Shown here piece after piece: positions 36,874-45,490 of a stretch of DNA of 64,000 nt. The notes under the pieces are model-generated. The model made no database searches, was not told the origin of the DNA, and saw only the letters and a program-made list of their open reading frames with translations. Positions within the stretch are counted from its first letter, which is position 1; the number at the start of each line of letters is the position of its first letter. The position numbers and the translations under genes are program-made. This stretch comes from Roseospirillum parvum. Lineage in GTDB: Bacteria > Pseudomonadota > Alphaproteobacteria > Rhodospirillales > Rhodospirillaceae. The stretch spans positions 166,987-230,986 of the forward strand of contig NZ_FNCV01000006.1 in NCBI RefSeq assembly GCF_900100455.1. The letters run 5' to 3'.

Positions 36874-37611
36874 CTACAGCGCGAACAGCCGGCCGCTGCC
36901 GCGATCCCGCACCCGGTCGACCCGCTGGCCATCCCAGTGGAAATCGCAGTGGGTGCCCTGGATCGGCACCGGCGGCACGTCGGGCCAGAAGACGCCGATG
37001 CACTGGCCGCCCGGGCAGCGCACGCTGGGGTAATGGACCCCGTCCGAGCCGGCGGCCCGCAAGGCCCGGCCCAGAGCCTGCCCCGGGCCATGGTCATCAG
37101 GGGCAAGGACTTCCGACACCGCCGACAGATCGTGCAACTCGCGGTCGATGTGGCCGATCAACTGGCGGAACCGGGAGGTCCATCCCGGGGTTTCGTCGGT
37201 CGCTGCCATGGCCCGCCCGTGGTGATGGGCGACCTCGCGCAGCGCCACCTCCGCGCGGTTGCCGGCGCTGTAGACGCCGTGGCTGCCATCGGTGAAGCGG
37301 CCCGGTCGATCGGTCGAGACATGGACGAACGGGGCCATCAGGCAGCTCGCCCCGGGGCCGCCCACCCGGCGCCCGGGCGGGACCAGATCAAGGCGCCCGT
37401 AGTCGGCCCGCAGGCGGGGATTGGTCTTGGCCTCGGCACTGGCCAGGGCCTCCCAGTCGGCGGGGTCGGCAGATGACCAAATTGTTAGTTTCCCCACTCC
37501 GACCACGGCGATAGGCTGCCGCCCGGTCGGCTGGCGCCGACCATTCTTAAGAAGGCGGCCGGCCCCGCCCACCCTTGGAAGACGGCCGGCGCCGGTCATC
37601 CTTCGTGTCAT
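36874..37611 (-). CDS. RES-domain protein, probable NAD+-degrading toxin-family member without an adjacent antitoxin
   Basis: A protein of up to 245 residues; the last 200 or so form a RES domain. Family landmarks are WEALASAEAKTNPRL, APFVHVSTDRPGRFTDGSHGVYSA, EVALREVAHHHGR and GSDGVHYPSVRCPGGQCIGVFWP. RES proteins such as MbcT degrade NAD+ and are normally paired with an upstream Xre-type antitoxin. No antitoxin is visible here: only about 20 bp separate this start from ccmD on the other strand. The N-terminal 50 residues are basic, low complexity and do not resemble the family, so the start is uncertain (GTG codons at 37506 and 37497 are alternatives). Confidence 0.8.
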   Translation of the reverse strand: MTRRMTGAGRLPRVGGAGRLLKNGRRQPTGRQPIAVVGVGKLTIWSSADPADWEALASAEAKTNPRLRADYGRLDLVPPGRRVGGPGASCLMAPFVHVSTDRPGRFTDGSHGVYSAGNRAEVALREVAHHHGRAMAATDETPGWTSRFRQLIGHIDRELHDLSAVSEVLAPDDHGPGQALGRALRAAGSDGVHYPSVRCPGGQCIGVFWPDVPPVPIQGTHCDFHWDGQRVDRVRDRGSGRLFAL

Positions 37612-37633
37612 CAAGCCCTTCGAGGTCTTGAAC

Positions 37634-37849
37634 GTGGACGCCGTACAAGAATTCCTGAACATGGGCGGCTATGCCGCCTACGTCTGGCCCAGCTACGGGC
37701 TGGCCGTGGTCCTGCTGGTCGGGCTGGTGGTCATCACCCGCCAGGGCATGCGCCGCAACGAGCGCCTGCTCGGCCAGTTGCAGGCGGCGCGCGAGGCCCG
37801 TCGCGCCGCGTCCTCTCCCTCTTCATCAGCCGAGGCGGATCATGGCTAG
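37634..37849 (+). CDS. ccmD: Heme exporter protein CcmD
   Basis: A 71-residue single-pass membrane protein that helps CcmABC release holo-CcmE. The pattern FLNMGGYAAYVWPSYG, a hydrophobic helix (LAVVLLVGLVVI) and a charged cytoplasmic tail is typical of alphaproteobacterial CcmD. The GTG start is preferred because family members usually carry the short stretch before MGGY; the ATG 27 bp later is an alternative. It overlaps ccmE by eight bases. Confidence 0.88.
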   Translation: MDAVQEFLNMGGYAAYVWPSYGLAVVLLVGLVVITRQGMRRNERLLGQLQAAREARRAASSPSSSAEADHG

Positions 37850-38357
37850 GATGTCGCGCAAGCGTCGTCGCCTGTACGTTGCCGGGGTGGCCATGCTGGC
37901 CCTGGGGGCGGCCACCGCCCTGGTGCTGGCCGCCTTCGAGGACAATCTGGTCTTCTTCTACAGCCCGCGCGACCTGGACAGCAAACAGATCACCCCGGAC
38001 CGCCGCTTCCGGCTGGGCGGGCTGGTCGCCGATGGCACCGTCGAGGTCAACGGGCAGGTCGCCCGCTTCGTGGTCACCGACCTGGATGCCGAGGTGCCGG
38101 TGCTCTTCACCGGCATCCTGCCCGACCTGTTCCGCGAGGGGCAGGGGGTGGTCGCCGAGGGCAAGCTGGGCAGCGACGGGGTGTTCGTCGCCGACGAGGT
38201 GCTGGCCAAGCACGACGAGAACTACATGCCGCCCGAGGTGGCCGACGCCCTCAAGGAATCGGGCCGCTGGAACGAAGGCGGGGCCGACCACGTCAACGCG
38301 GACGGGGCCCTGACCGACCCGGTCAGCGGCCAAGTGCTGAACGGAGCCACGCAATGA
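37842..38357 (+). CDS. ccmE: Periplasmic heme chaperone CcmE
   Basis: A 171-residue membrane-anchored heme chaperone. One N-terminal anchor (LYVAGVAMLALGAATALVL) is followed by the OB-fold domain. The covalent heme-binding histidine is His124 in LAKHDENYMPPEV, with the conserved tyrosine four residues later. It overlaps ccmD by eight bases and ccmF by four. Confidence 0.97.
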   Translation: MARMSRKRRRLYVAGVAMLALGAATALVLAAFEDNLVFFYSPRDLDSKQITPDRRFRLGGLVADGTVEVNGQVARFVVTDLDAEVPVLFTGILPDLFREGQGVVAEGKLGSDGVFVADEVLAKHDENYMPPEVADALKESGRWNEGGADHVNADGALTDPVSGQVLNGATQ

Positions 38358-40357
38358 TCACCTACATGGTCCCCGAACTGGGCCATTTCGCCCTGGTCCT
38401 GGCCCTGATGGTGTCGCTGGTCCAGTCGGTGGTGCCGCTGGTCGGGGCGCAGCGCGGCATTCCCGAGTGGGTCGCCCTGGCCCGCCCGGCGGCGGTGGTG
38501 ATGTTCATCCTGGTCACGGTGTCGTTCGTCTGCCTGACCTGGTCCTATGTGGTCAGCGACTTCTCGCTGGCCAACGTGGCGGCCAACAGCCACACCGACA
38601 AGCCGCTGCTCTACAAGATCAGCGGCGTGTGGGGGAACCACGAAGGCTCGATGCTGCTGTGGGTGCTGATCCTGGCGGTGTTCAGTCTGGCCGTCGCGGT
38701 GATGGGCGGCAACCTGCCGCCCGGCCTGAAGGCCCGCGCCCTGTCGGTGCAGGGGATGATCACCACCGGCTTCGTGCTGTTCATCCTGTTCACCTCCAAC
38801 CCCTTCGTCCGTCTGGCCCAGGTGCCGCAGAACGGCGAGGGCTTGAATCCGCTGCTCCAGGACCCCGGGCTGGCCTTCCATCCGCCCATGCTCTACCTGG
38901 GCTACGTGGGCTTCTCGATGGCCTTCTCGTTCGCCATCGCGGCGCTGATCGAGGGCCGGGTGGACGCCGCCTGGGCGCGCTGGATCCGCCCCTGGACGCT
39001 GGTCGCCTGGGTCTTTCTGACCCTGGGCATCGGCCTGGGCAGCTGGTGGGCCTATTACGAGCTGGGCTGGGGCGGCTGGTGGTTCTGGGACCCGGTGGAG
39101 AACGCCAGCTTCATCCCCTGGCTGGCCGGCACGGCGCTGCTCCACTCGGCGGCCGTGGTGGAGAAGCGCGACACCCTGAAAAGCTGGACCATCCTGCTCG
39201 CCATCATCACCTTCTCGCTCAGCCTGCTCGGCACCTTCCTGGTCCGCTCCGGGGTGTTGACCAGCGTGCACTCGTTCGCCAGCGATCCGACGCGCGGCAT
39301 CTTCATCCTGCTGCTGCTGATCTTCACCATCGGCGGCTCGCTGACCCTGTTCGCCATCCGCGCCCCGGCCCTCAAGGGCGGCGGGCTGTTCGCCCCGGTG
39401 TCGCGCGAGGGCAGCCTGCTTCTGAACAACCTGTTGATGAGCACGGCCGCCGCCACGGTGCTGCTGGGCACTCTTTATCCGCTGATCGCCGAGGCCCTCG
39501 ACCTGGGCAAGGTGTCGGTCGGCGGGCCGTTCTACAACGCCGTCTTCGTGCCCCTGATGGTGCCCATGATCGCCGCCATGGCGATCGGCCCGCTGCTCGG
39601 CTGGAAGCGCGGCGACCTGCCCGGCGCCCTGAAGCGGCTGTGGCTGGCCGCCGGCCTGTCGGCGGCCGCCTTCGCCGCCACCTTCGTGGTCGTCGGTGGC
39701 GGGCTGGACGAGGTGATGGGCGCCTTCGGCATGGCCCTGGCCGTCTGGCTGGCGGTCGGCACGCTGGTCGAGTACGCCGAGCGCATCAAGCTGTTCCGCC
39801 TGCCGCTCGGCCGCTCGCTCAGCAAGGCGACCAGCCTGCCGCGCTCGGCCTATGGCATGACCCTGGCCCACTTCGGGCTGGCCCTGGTCATCGCCGGCAT
39901 CACCGCCTCCAGTTGCTGGAAGGTGGAAAAGACGCAGACCATGGCCCTTGGCGAGACGGTCAACGTGGCCGGCTACGACTTCACCCTGACCGGGGTCGAG
40001 TTGACCGATGGGCCCAACTACTCGTCGCTCACCGGCACCTTCGAGCTGTCGCGCGATGGCAAGCCGATGGGCCTGATGACCCCGGAAAGGCGAGTCTACG
40101 ACACGCCGCCCATGCCGACCACCGAGGCCGCCATCCACACCACCTTCCTCAACGACCTGTACGCCGTGATCGGCGAGCCGGACGATCAGGGCCGCTACGT
40201 GACCCGGCTCTATTTCGAGCCGCTGGTCCCCTGGCTGTGGTACGGCTGTCTGGTCATGGCCGCCGGCGGGCTGTTGTCGCTGTCGGACCGCCGCTACCGG
40301 GTCGGCGCGCCGCGCCGCGCCCCGGCCGGCGACGCCGCCGCCCAGCCGGCCGAGTAG
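38354..40357 (+). CDS. ccmF: Cytochrome c heme lyase subunit CcmF
   Basis: A 667-residue multi-pass membrane protein that transfers heme from CcmE to apocytochrome c. The tryptophan-rich heme motif (WGGWWFWDPVENASF) is intact, and histidines in GVWGNHEGSM and LLHSAAVVEKR are conserved. About 14-15 hydrophobic segments and a soluble periplasmic portion near the C-terminus are as expected. It starts in the ccmE stop (ATGA). Confidence 0.97.
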   Translation: MITYMVPELGHFALVLALMVSLVQSVVPLVGAQRGIPEWVALARPAAVVMFILVTVSFVCLTWSYVVSDFSLANVAANSHTDKPLLYKISGVWGNHEGSMLLWVLILAVFSLAVAVMGGNLPPGLKARALSVQGMITTGFVLFILFTSNPFVRLAQVPQNGEGLNPLLQDPGLAFHPPMLYLGYVGFSMAFSFAIAALIEGRVDAAWARWIRPWTLVAWVFLTLGIGLGSWWAYYELGWGGWWFWDPVENASFIPWLAGTALLHSAAVVEKRDTLKSWTILLAIITFSLSLLGTFLVRSGVLTSVHSFASDPTRGIFILLLLIFTIGGSLTLFAIRAPALKGGGLFAPVSREGSLLLNNLLMSTAAATVLLGTLYPLIAEALDLGKVSVGGPFYNAVFVPLMVPMIAAMAIGPLLGWKRGDLPGALKRLWLAAGLSAAAFAATFVVVGGGLDEVMGAFGMALAVWLAVGTLVEYAERIKLFRLPLGRSLSKATSLPRSAYGMTLAHFGLALVIAGITASSCWKVEKTQTMALGETVNVAGYDFTLTGVELTDGPNYSSLTGTFELSRDGKPMGLMTPERRVYDTPPMPTTEAAIHTTFLNDLYAVIGEPDDQGRYVTRLYFEPLVPWLWYGCLVMAAGGLLSLSDRRYRVGAPRRAPAGDAAAQPAE

Positions 40358-40372
40358 GGAGGCCCGAAGCCC

Positions 40373-40945
40373 ATGCGCGACACCCCCGCCGCCGCGCCGT
40401 CGGGCAGACGACGCTGGCTGTATCTGCTGCCGGTCGGCGTGTTCCTGGTGCTGGCCGGCATCTTCGCCCTGCAACTGGCCGATCCGCCGGGCCAGGTGCT
40501 GCCCTCCGAGCTGATCGACCGCCCGGTGCCCGAATTCGCCCTGGAGCCGCTGCCCGGGCGCGGCCGGCCCTTGACCTCCGAGCACCTGAAGGGCGAGGTC
40601 AGTCTGGTCAACATCTTCGGCTCGTGGTGCGTGGCCTGCGTGCAGGAGCACCCCTTCCTGGTCGACATCAAGAACACCGGGGACGTGCCCATCCACGGCA
40701 TCGACTGGAACGAACGCAACCCCGAGGACGGCATGAAGTGGCTGCAACGCTTCGGCGACCCCTACGACCGGGCCGGCCTCGACCCGGACAGCGAGGTGGC
40801 CATCGCCTTTGGCGTGACCGGGGCGCCGGAAACCTTCGTGGTCGATCGGAACGGCGTGATCCGCTACAAGCACAGCGGTCCGATCACGCCCACCGTCTGG
40901 TCGAAAACCCTGAAACCCCTGATCGAGGACTTGAGGCGCCAATGA
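40373..40945 (+). CDS. ccmG: Thiol:disulfide interchange protein CcmG/DsbE
   Basis: A 190-residue membrane-anchored thioredoxin-like protein that keeps apocytochrome c cysteines reduced. One N-terminal transmembrane segment (LYLLPVGVFLVLAGIFAL) is followed by the thioredoxin fold with Cys86 and Cys89 in NIFGSWCVACVQEHP. The PETFVVDRNG segment with the cis-proline region is typical of DsbE. It overlaps ccmH by four bases. Confidence 0.96.
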   Translation: MRDTPAAAPSGRRRWLYLLPVGVFLVLAGIFALQLADPPGQVLPSELIDRPVPEFALEPLPGRGRPLTSEHLKGEVSLVNIFGSWCVACVQEHPFLVDIKNTGDVPIHGIDWNERNPEDGMKWLQRFGDPYDRAGLDPDSEVAIAFGVTGAPETFVVDRNGVIRYKHSGPITPTVWSKTLKPLIEDLRRQ

Positions 40946-41523
40946 TTCCCCTGGTCCCGGCCCGCGCCAGCGCTGCCCTGGCGGTTTGGCTGGTCGCTCT
41001 CATGCTCGGGCTGGCCGGGCCGCTGCTGCTGGCCCCCACCCCGGCCGGCGCGGTGATGCCCGACGAGATGCTCGACGATCCGGAGATGGAAGCCCGGGCG
41101 CGCGACATCGGCGAGCAACTGCGTTGCGTGGTCTGCCAGGGCGAATCGATCGACGAGTCCAACGCCCCGCTGGCCCGCGACATGCGCATCCTGGTCCGCA
41201 AGCGGCTGAGCCAGGGCGACAGCAACCAGGAAGTCATCGACTACCTGCAGGACCGCTACGGTGATTTCGTGCTCATGAAGCCGCCCTTCAAGCCGACCAC
41301 CTGGGTGCTGTGGCTGGGGCCGCCGCTGCTGCTGGTGGCTGGCGGCATCGGGGTGGCGATGTATTATCGCGGGCGGCGCGGCGAGTCGGCGGCGGCGCCG
41401 CTCAGCCCGTCCGAGGAGGCCCGCCTTCAGGCCCTGCTCGAGGCCGAGGACGCCGCCGCCAACGGGCGGCATGATGACGCCGCCAATGGTCGGCATGACG
41501 AGTCGCGCGGGGGGCGCGCCTGA
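40942..41523 (+). CDS. ccmH: Cytochrome c maturation protein CcmH (CycL)
   Basis: A 193-residue protein with a signal peptide/anchor, the redox motif LRCVVCQ (Cys62 and Cys65) and a C-terminal membrane segment (LWLGPPLLLVAGGIGVAMY). It works with CcmG and CcmI in apocytochrome reduction and ligation. After the membrane segment the tail is extended and contains the eight-residue repeat AANGRHDD/AANGRHDE, encoded by a tandem 24-bp repeat that is not a normal part of the family. It overlaps ccmI by one base. Confidence 0.96.
   Translation: MIPLVPARASAALAVWLVALMLGLAGPLLLAPTPAGAVMPDEMLDDPEMEARARDIGEQLRCVVCQGESIDESNAPLARDMRILVRKRLSQGDSNQEVIDYLQDRYGDFVLMKPPFKPTTWVLWLGPPLLLVAGGIGVAMYYRGRRGESAAAPLSPSEEARLQALLEAEDAAANGRHDDAANGRHDESRGGRA
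41455..41502 (+). repeat. 24-bp tandem duplication in the ccmH tail
   Basis: Two copies of a 24-bp unit starting gccgccaa and ending ggcatgatgac/ggcatgacgag, differing at a few third positions. It is in frame and creates the AANGRHD repeats of CcmH. Confidence 0.85.
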
Positions 41524-43007
41524 TGGTTTCGGTGTGGATTTCCTTTGTTCTGTTTGCCCTGCTGGCCTTCATGCTGCTGGTCGTGCCGCTGTTGCGCGGC
41601 CAGGGCAGCCGGGCGGCGCGGCGTCGCGACTACGACCTCAGCGTCTACCGCGACCAGCTCGACGAGGTGGAGCGCGACCTGGAACGCGGCCTGCTCACCA
41701 TCGATCAGGCCGAGGCCGCCCGGGCCGAGCTGAAGCGTCGCCTGCTGGCGGTGGCCGAGCGCTCCCGCCCGGCCCGCGAGGACGGCCTCGACGCCGACTT
41801 CCACGACGAAAGTCTGGCCCGGGCCGCGCGGCGCCGCACCTGGGCGCTGGTCATCGGGCTGCTGATCCTGGTCCCCGGCGGCGGTATCGGCCTGTACGCC
41901 TTCACCGGCAACCCGGGGCTGCCGGCCCAGCCGTTCGCCCTGCGCGCCCAAAGCCACCAGCCGGACGGCGCCGCCCAGATGGCGGCCAGCGGCGAGCAGG
42001 CCATGGAGTCGCTGACCGTCGAGTTGGAACAGCGGCTGGCCAAGAATCCCGCCGATACCCAGGGCTGGATCATGCTGGGCCGCACCTATGCCACGGCCCA
42101 GCGCTACGACGATGCCATCCGCGCCTACCGCGGTGCCCTGGAGCACGGCAAGCCGACCTACGCCCTGTACAGCGAGCTGGCCGAGGCCCTGGTCGCCAAG
42201 GCCGAGGGCACGGTGGACGGCGAGGCCGCCGAGGCCTTCATGGAGGCGCTGCGCCTCGACCCGCGCGACCCGCGCGCCCGCTACTACCTGGGGCTGGGCC
42301 GGGTCCAGGCCGACGAGCCCGAGGCGGCCCTGGCCATCTGGCGCGACCTGGAGCGCGACTCGCCCGATGACGCGCCGTGGATGGAGGTCCTCCAGAAACG
42401 CATCCAGGAGACCGTGGCGGACAGTGGCCTCGACCCGGAGGCGGTGACCCCGCAACACCCGCTGCAACTGGCCGGCGAGCCGCCGCCCGAGATGCCGGCC
42501 CCGTCGCCCCGGGGCCAGGGTCAGGCACTGCCCGGCGGTGGCCGCTTCAGCGAGGAGGAGTTGGCCCAGATCGAGACCATGGTCGGCAACCTGGAAGCGA
42601 CGATGGCCGAAACCCCGGACGACGTGGAAGGCTGGCGGAAATTGGCCCGCTCCTACGACGTGCTGGGCCGGCCGGCCAAGGCCATTGAGGCACACCAGAA
42701 CATCGTGCGGCTGGAGCCGGAGAACGTCGAGGCCCAACTGTCCTACGCCATGGCCATCCTCAAGGACTCCCAGGAGCGCGGCGAGGCCGAGTTCCCGCCC
42801 CGGGTGTTCGACATCATGCGCGATGTCCACGCCCTTCAGCCGAACAACCCCAACGCCCTCTACTTCCTGGGCCTGGAGGCGGCGATGACCGGCAAGACCG
42901 AGGCGGCGCGCACCTACTGGCAGCCCCTGCGCGACCTGCTGCCCGAGGACCACGAGGTGCGCCGCGACGTGGAAAGCCGCCTCAAGGCGCTGTCCGAGGA
43001 GGGGTAG
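41523..43007 (+). CDS. ccmI: Cytochrome c biogenesis protein CcmI (CycH)
   Basis: A 494-residue protein with two N-terminal membrane segments (WISFVLFALLAFMLLVVPLL and about residue 108-130) flanking a cytoplasmic helical loop (RRDYDLSVYRDQLDEVERDL), then a periplasmic TPR-rich region that binds apocytochrome c. TPR-like stretches such as GWIMLGRTYATAQRYDDAIRAYRGAL are clear. It ends the ccm cluster and its start overlaps the ccmH stop codon. The short stretch after it contains several GC hairpins, e.g. cccccg/cggggg, likely termination. Confidence 0.93.
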   Translation: MVSVWISFVLFALLAFMLLVVPLLRGQGSRAARRRDYDLSVYRDQLDEVERDLERGLLTIDQAEAARAELKRRLLAVAERSRPAREDGLDADFHDESLARAARRRTWALVIGLLILVPGGGIGLYAFTGNPGLPAQPFALRAQSHQPDGAAQMAASGEQAMESLTVELEQRLAKNPADTQGWIMLGRTYATAQRYDDAIRAYRGALEHGKPTYALYSELAEALVAKAEGTVDGEAAEAFMEALRLDPRDPRARYYLGLGRVQADEPEAALAIWRDLERDSPDDAPWMEVLQKRIQETVADSGLDPEAVTPQHPLQLAGEPPPEMPAPSPRGQGQALPGGGRFSEEELAQIETMVGNLEATMAETPDDVEGWRKLARSYDVLGRPAKAIEAHQNIVRLEPENVEAQLSYAMAILKDSQERGEAEFPPRVFDIMRDVHALQPNNPNALYFLGLEAAMTGKTEAARTYWQPLRDLLPEDHEVRRDVESRLKALSEEG

Positions 43008-43080
43008 GGGGCGCTCTGCCCCGCCTCCCCCGCTCCGGGGGCACCGATCAGGCGGGCGGCCCGCCGGTCGTGGCGGGGCG

Positions 43081-43155
43081 TCAGTGGAAGCCGGCCACGA
43101 AGGTCGTCGCGGTGAGCGTGACGTGGGCATCGAGCGGCGGATGCGGCTCGAACGC
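43081..43155 (-). pseudogene. Detached C-terminus of the DUF3883 gene
   Basis: Read on the minus strand, these 24 codons and stop encode AFEPHPPLDAHVTLTATTF plus VAGFH. DUF3883 proteins commonly end with an aromatic FEL-x-PP...L-T-x-x-x-A-x-F type tail after the W-N-F-A-R segment. That is exactly where the main gene is broken by the palindromic element, so this piece looks like the original 3' end. Confidence 0.65.
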
Positions 43156-43156
43156 C

Positions 43157-43287
43157 TAGCGTTTTGCGCCAAAACGGAATCACTGGCTTCTGGGGTCCGG
43201 TTCGCAAAACGCTATCGATTCAATAATTCAGAGCACGTCGCGGTTATCTGGGGTCACAAAGTGACCCCAGATAACCGCGACGTGCTC
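43157..43287. mobile_element. Palindromic MITE/REP-like insertion in the DUF3883 gene
   Basis: Two structures in 131 bp. One is a 12-bp inverted repeat, tagcgttttgcg (43157-43168) and cgcaaaacgcta (43203-43214). The other is a perfect 27-bp inverted repeat with a three-base loop (43231-43257 and 43261-43287). Both contain tctggggtc. The sequence between them is more AT-rich than its surroundings. It has no room for a transposase and resembles the non-autonomous intergenic palindromes common in alphaproteobacteria. Exact ends and target duplication are not clear. Confidence 0.75.
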
Positions 43288-44048
43288 AAGGGCGCGCGCG
43301 CGAAATTCCACAGACGGAACAGGCACCATTCGGCCCGCTGCGCGTCGGCCACCGCCAACTCGTTGCGGGTGATGTGGAAGGGCGTCCGTTCCCATCCGTT
43401 GGTCGTCTTCACCTCGATCAGGCGGGCCCGACCATCCGGCGCGAAACTGGCGATGTCGTAGCCCGCGCCATCGCCGTCCTCCTCGGCCACCCAGCGCACC
43501 TTCCGCGCCAGATCGGCGCGGCCGAGGGCGTGCAGCGTGGCCCGCTCGTGGGCCGGCACCCGGGCTTCGCCGGCGCGACCGAGCTGCCGGTTCCGCGCGT
43601 CCCGCCCGGCAACGTCGAACCGCCGGGCGATGTGCGGCATCTGCTCCGGTTCCTGTGGCGGCGGCTGGTTGGGCAGGGTGGGCGGTGGGGCGATCCACAG
43701 CGGCGCGGCTTCCTGAAGCTCCCTGTCCGGGCGGGCGGGAGGCGGGCGGGCGAGCCACGCCGGGTTCAGCATCAGCCAGCGTGCCACCGCATCGACCAGC
43801 GAGGCCTGGAAGTTGAAGGCCGGCTTGTCGCCCGCCATCCAGTCCTCGCCGAGCCCCTTCAGAACGGCGCTGATGTTCTGGTGCTTGAACTCGACCGAGG
43901 CCTCGGAGCGGCCATCCAGCCGGGGCAGCAGGGCCCGCCGATGCGCCGCCTTGCTGTAGGGGCGGCCCAGGATGTCGTCGGCCAGCATCGCGAAATAATC
44001 CGCGACGATCAGGTCGTTCTCCGCATCGCTCCAGGGCTGGCTCGGCAT
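43254..44048 (-). CDS. DUF3883-domain protein, 3' end replaced by insertion
   Basis: A 264-residue protein. The N-terminal part (WSDAENDLIVADYFAMLADDI; PYSKAAHRRALL; VEFKHQNISAVL) and the C-terminal nuclease-like DUF3883 domain (GAGYDIASFAPDGRARLIEVKTTNG; PFHITRNELAVA) are clear. The IEVKTT motif resembles restriction-endonuclease-type folds, and DUF3883 proteins often occur in mobile or defence contexts, but no function is assigned. The last ten or so residues and the stop come from the palindromic insertion. The start at MPSQPWSDAE matches the family N-terminus. Function after truncation is unknown. Confidence 0.8.
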   Translation of the reverse strand: MPSQPWSDAENDLIVADYFAMLADDILGRPYSKAAHRRALLPRLDGRSEASVEFKHQNISAVLKGLGEDWMAGDKPAFNFQASLVDAVARWLMLNPAWLARPPPARPDRELQEAAPLWIAPPPTLPNQPPPQEPEQMPHIARRFDVAGRDARNRQLGRAGEARVPAHERATLHALGRADLARKVRWVAEEDGDGAGYDIASFAPDGRARLIEVKTTNGWERTPFHITRNELAVADAQRAEWCLFRLWNFARAPLSTSRLSGVTL

Positions 44049-44222
44049 CCGGCCAGGCCCTAACGGAGGTGTCCATCGTTTTGGCGCAGGGTTGGTTGGG
44101 CCCTGATCCGCCCCATCGGTGCCATCGGCGCGCACGCCGACCAGGGGGCCCGGCTGACCGGCAGAGGGGCGGGAACATGGAAGGTTGTGCGACCGGCTTT
44201 GGTCGTGCTGCCCCGGCTTCTG

Positions 44223-44239
44223 TTGCGAGCGGCTCGCAA
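44223..44239. promoter_or_regulatory. Iron-box-like palindrome upstream of the first AraC regulator
   Basis: ttgcgagc and gctcgcaa form perfect 8-bp arms around one base. It resembles the TTGCGAATGATTCGCAA type of Fur site and lies about 70 bp before the regulator start. Similar sites precede the MATE-receptor operon and the second receptor. Fur control is inference. Confidence 0.5.
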
Positions 44240-44309
44240 TTCTGATCCGATGGGAGCCCCCGCCTGCCGGAGTCTTCCCGGCCGTGCCCGACCGTCAGCC
44301 GGACATCCC

Positions 44310-45296
44310 ATGAACAGCCTCACCCTGAATGATCTGATGACCCCGGTGACGCGGCGCTTCGGCGTCACCTGGGGCCGCTACCATGTCGATGGCGCCGGCG
44401 AGGACGGGGCGCTGGAGCACACCGTGGCCCGTGGCCATCTGGAGGTGTTTCCACTGCATCCCGGCCTGACCTTGACCCTGGGCAACCTGTCCACCCTGAC
44501 CGAGGTGCGGGGCGAGGCGCAGTACCCGGCGGGGGTGATGCTGGCGGCGATGATCGACGGCACGCCGGACATGGCCCGGGTCGATCAGCGGCTCGGCCCC
44601 GCCCCGGGCTGCTGCCTGGTGGTCGCCGCCGACCGGGCGTTCAGCCTGGGCGGTCGGACCATGAAGGGGTTCCAGGGGCGGCTGGCGATCCTGCATGCCT
44701 CGGTCGACTGGCTGAGCGGGGCCGACCTGCCGCTGGCCAGCCTGCCCGCTGGAAGTCCCGGACTGGGCAGCCATCCGCTGTCGGCGGCCATGCGCGAGGC
44801 CTTGCGCACCCTTATGAACAACGCCGGCCCGTCCGACGGTCTGCGCGCCCTGCGGGCGGAAAGCCTGGCCCTTGGCCTGCTGGCTGACAGTCTGGGCACG
44901 GCCCACCAACAGACCGCCTCGGCGCTGCGTCCGCGCGATCTGGATGCCGTCTGGGCGGCCCGCCAGGCGATGGAGATGGACCCCTTCGCCGGGCACAGTC
45001 TGGCCTCGCTGGCCCGTCTGGCGGGGATCAGCGCCTCGTCGCTGAAGGCCAAGTTCCCGCGGGCTTTTGGCATCCCGGTTCTCGGCTTCCTGCGCGACCT
45101 GCGCCTGGAGATCGCCCACGCCTCGCTGGAGAGCGGCCGGTGGACGGTCGCCGAGGCGGCGTATGCCGTGGGCTATGCCCACTCCTCCAACTTCTCCATC
45201 GCGTTCAAGCGCAAGTACGGCTATCCGCCGCGCCAGGTTGGCCGTGCCAGCGAAACCGAGGGCAGGCCCGACGGGTTGCTGGCCACGGCGCCCTGA
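44310..45296 (+). CDS. AraC-family regulator of siderophore uptake (PchR/YbtA-like)
   Basis: A 328-residue transcription factor. The C-terminal double helix-turn-helix is clear (SLASLARLAGISASSLKAKF and TVAEAAYAVGYAHSSNFSIAFKRKYG). The N-terminal ligand domain (about 1-215) resembles PchR-type regulators, which sense a ferri-siderophore and activate its receptor gene. Its position beside a MATE transporter, a TonB receptor and ABC transporters fits that role. The ATG at 44310 was chosen because the longer reading is low complexity and crosses the operator candidate. Confidence 0.88.
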   Translation: MNSLTLNDLMTPVTRRFGVTWGRYHVDGAGEDGALEHTVARGHLEVFPLHPGLTLTLGNLSTLTEVRGEAQYPAGVMLAAMIDGTPDMARVDQRLGPAPGCCLVVAADRAFSLGGRTMKGFQGRLAILHASVDWLSGADLPLASLPAGSPGLGSHPLSAAMREALRTLMNNAGPSDGLRALRAESLALGLLADSLGTAHQQTASALRPRDLDAVWAARQAMEMDPFAGHSLASLARLAGISASSLKAKFPRAFGIPVLGFLRDLRLEIAHASLESGRWTVAEAAYAVGYAHSSNFSIAFKRKYGYPPRQVGRASETEGRPDGLLATAP

Positions 45297-45458
45297 CCCC
45301 GACTTCCCCGCGCCACGAGAGCCCGCCGCGCCGGCCGACACCCGGCGCGGGGGGGGGGCGTTGCGCGCGCCCAGGCCGGCGGTTGGCCGTGCCCATACGT
45401 GATTTGACCGGCCGCATACGCCGCCGTTCTTGAGGCGCCTCACGGGCCACGTCTAACA

Positions 45459-45475
45459 TTGCGATGCATTCGCAC
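45459..45475. promoter_or_regulatory. Iron-box-like site upstream of the MATE-receptor operon
   Basis: ttgcgatgcattcgcac is an imperfect inverted repeat matching 12-13 of 17 positions of a TTGCGAATGATTCGCAA-like Fur site. It lies 15 bp before the MATE start, partly overlapping the likely leader; aggat just downstream serves as ribosome-binding site. Confidence 0.5.
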
Positions 45476-45490
45476 ATAGGATAATATTCC

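Noticed and set aside
43231..43287. The 27-bp perfect inverted repeat as an ordinary terminator
   Set aside because: It lies within a former coding region, lacks a T run, has a companion inverted repeat and AT-rich middle, and the host gene is split around it; an inserted element explains it better.
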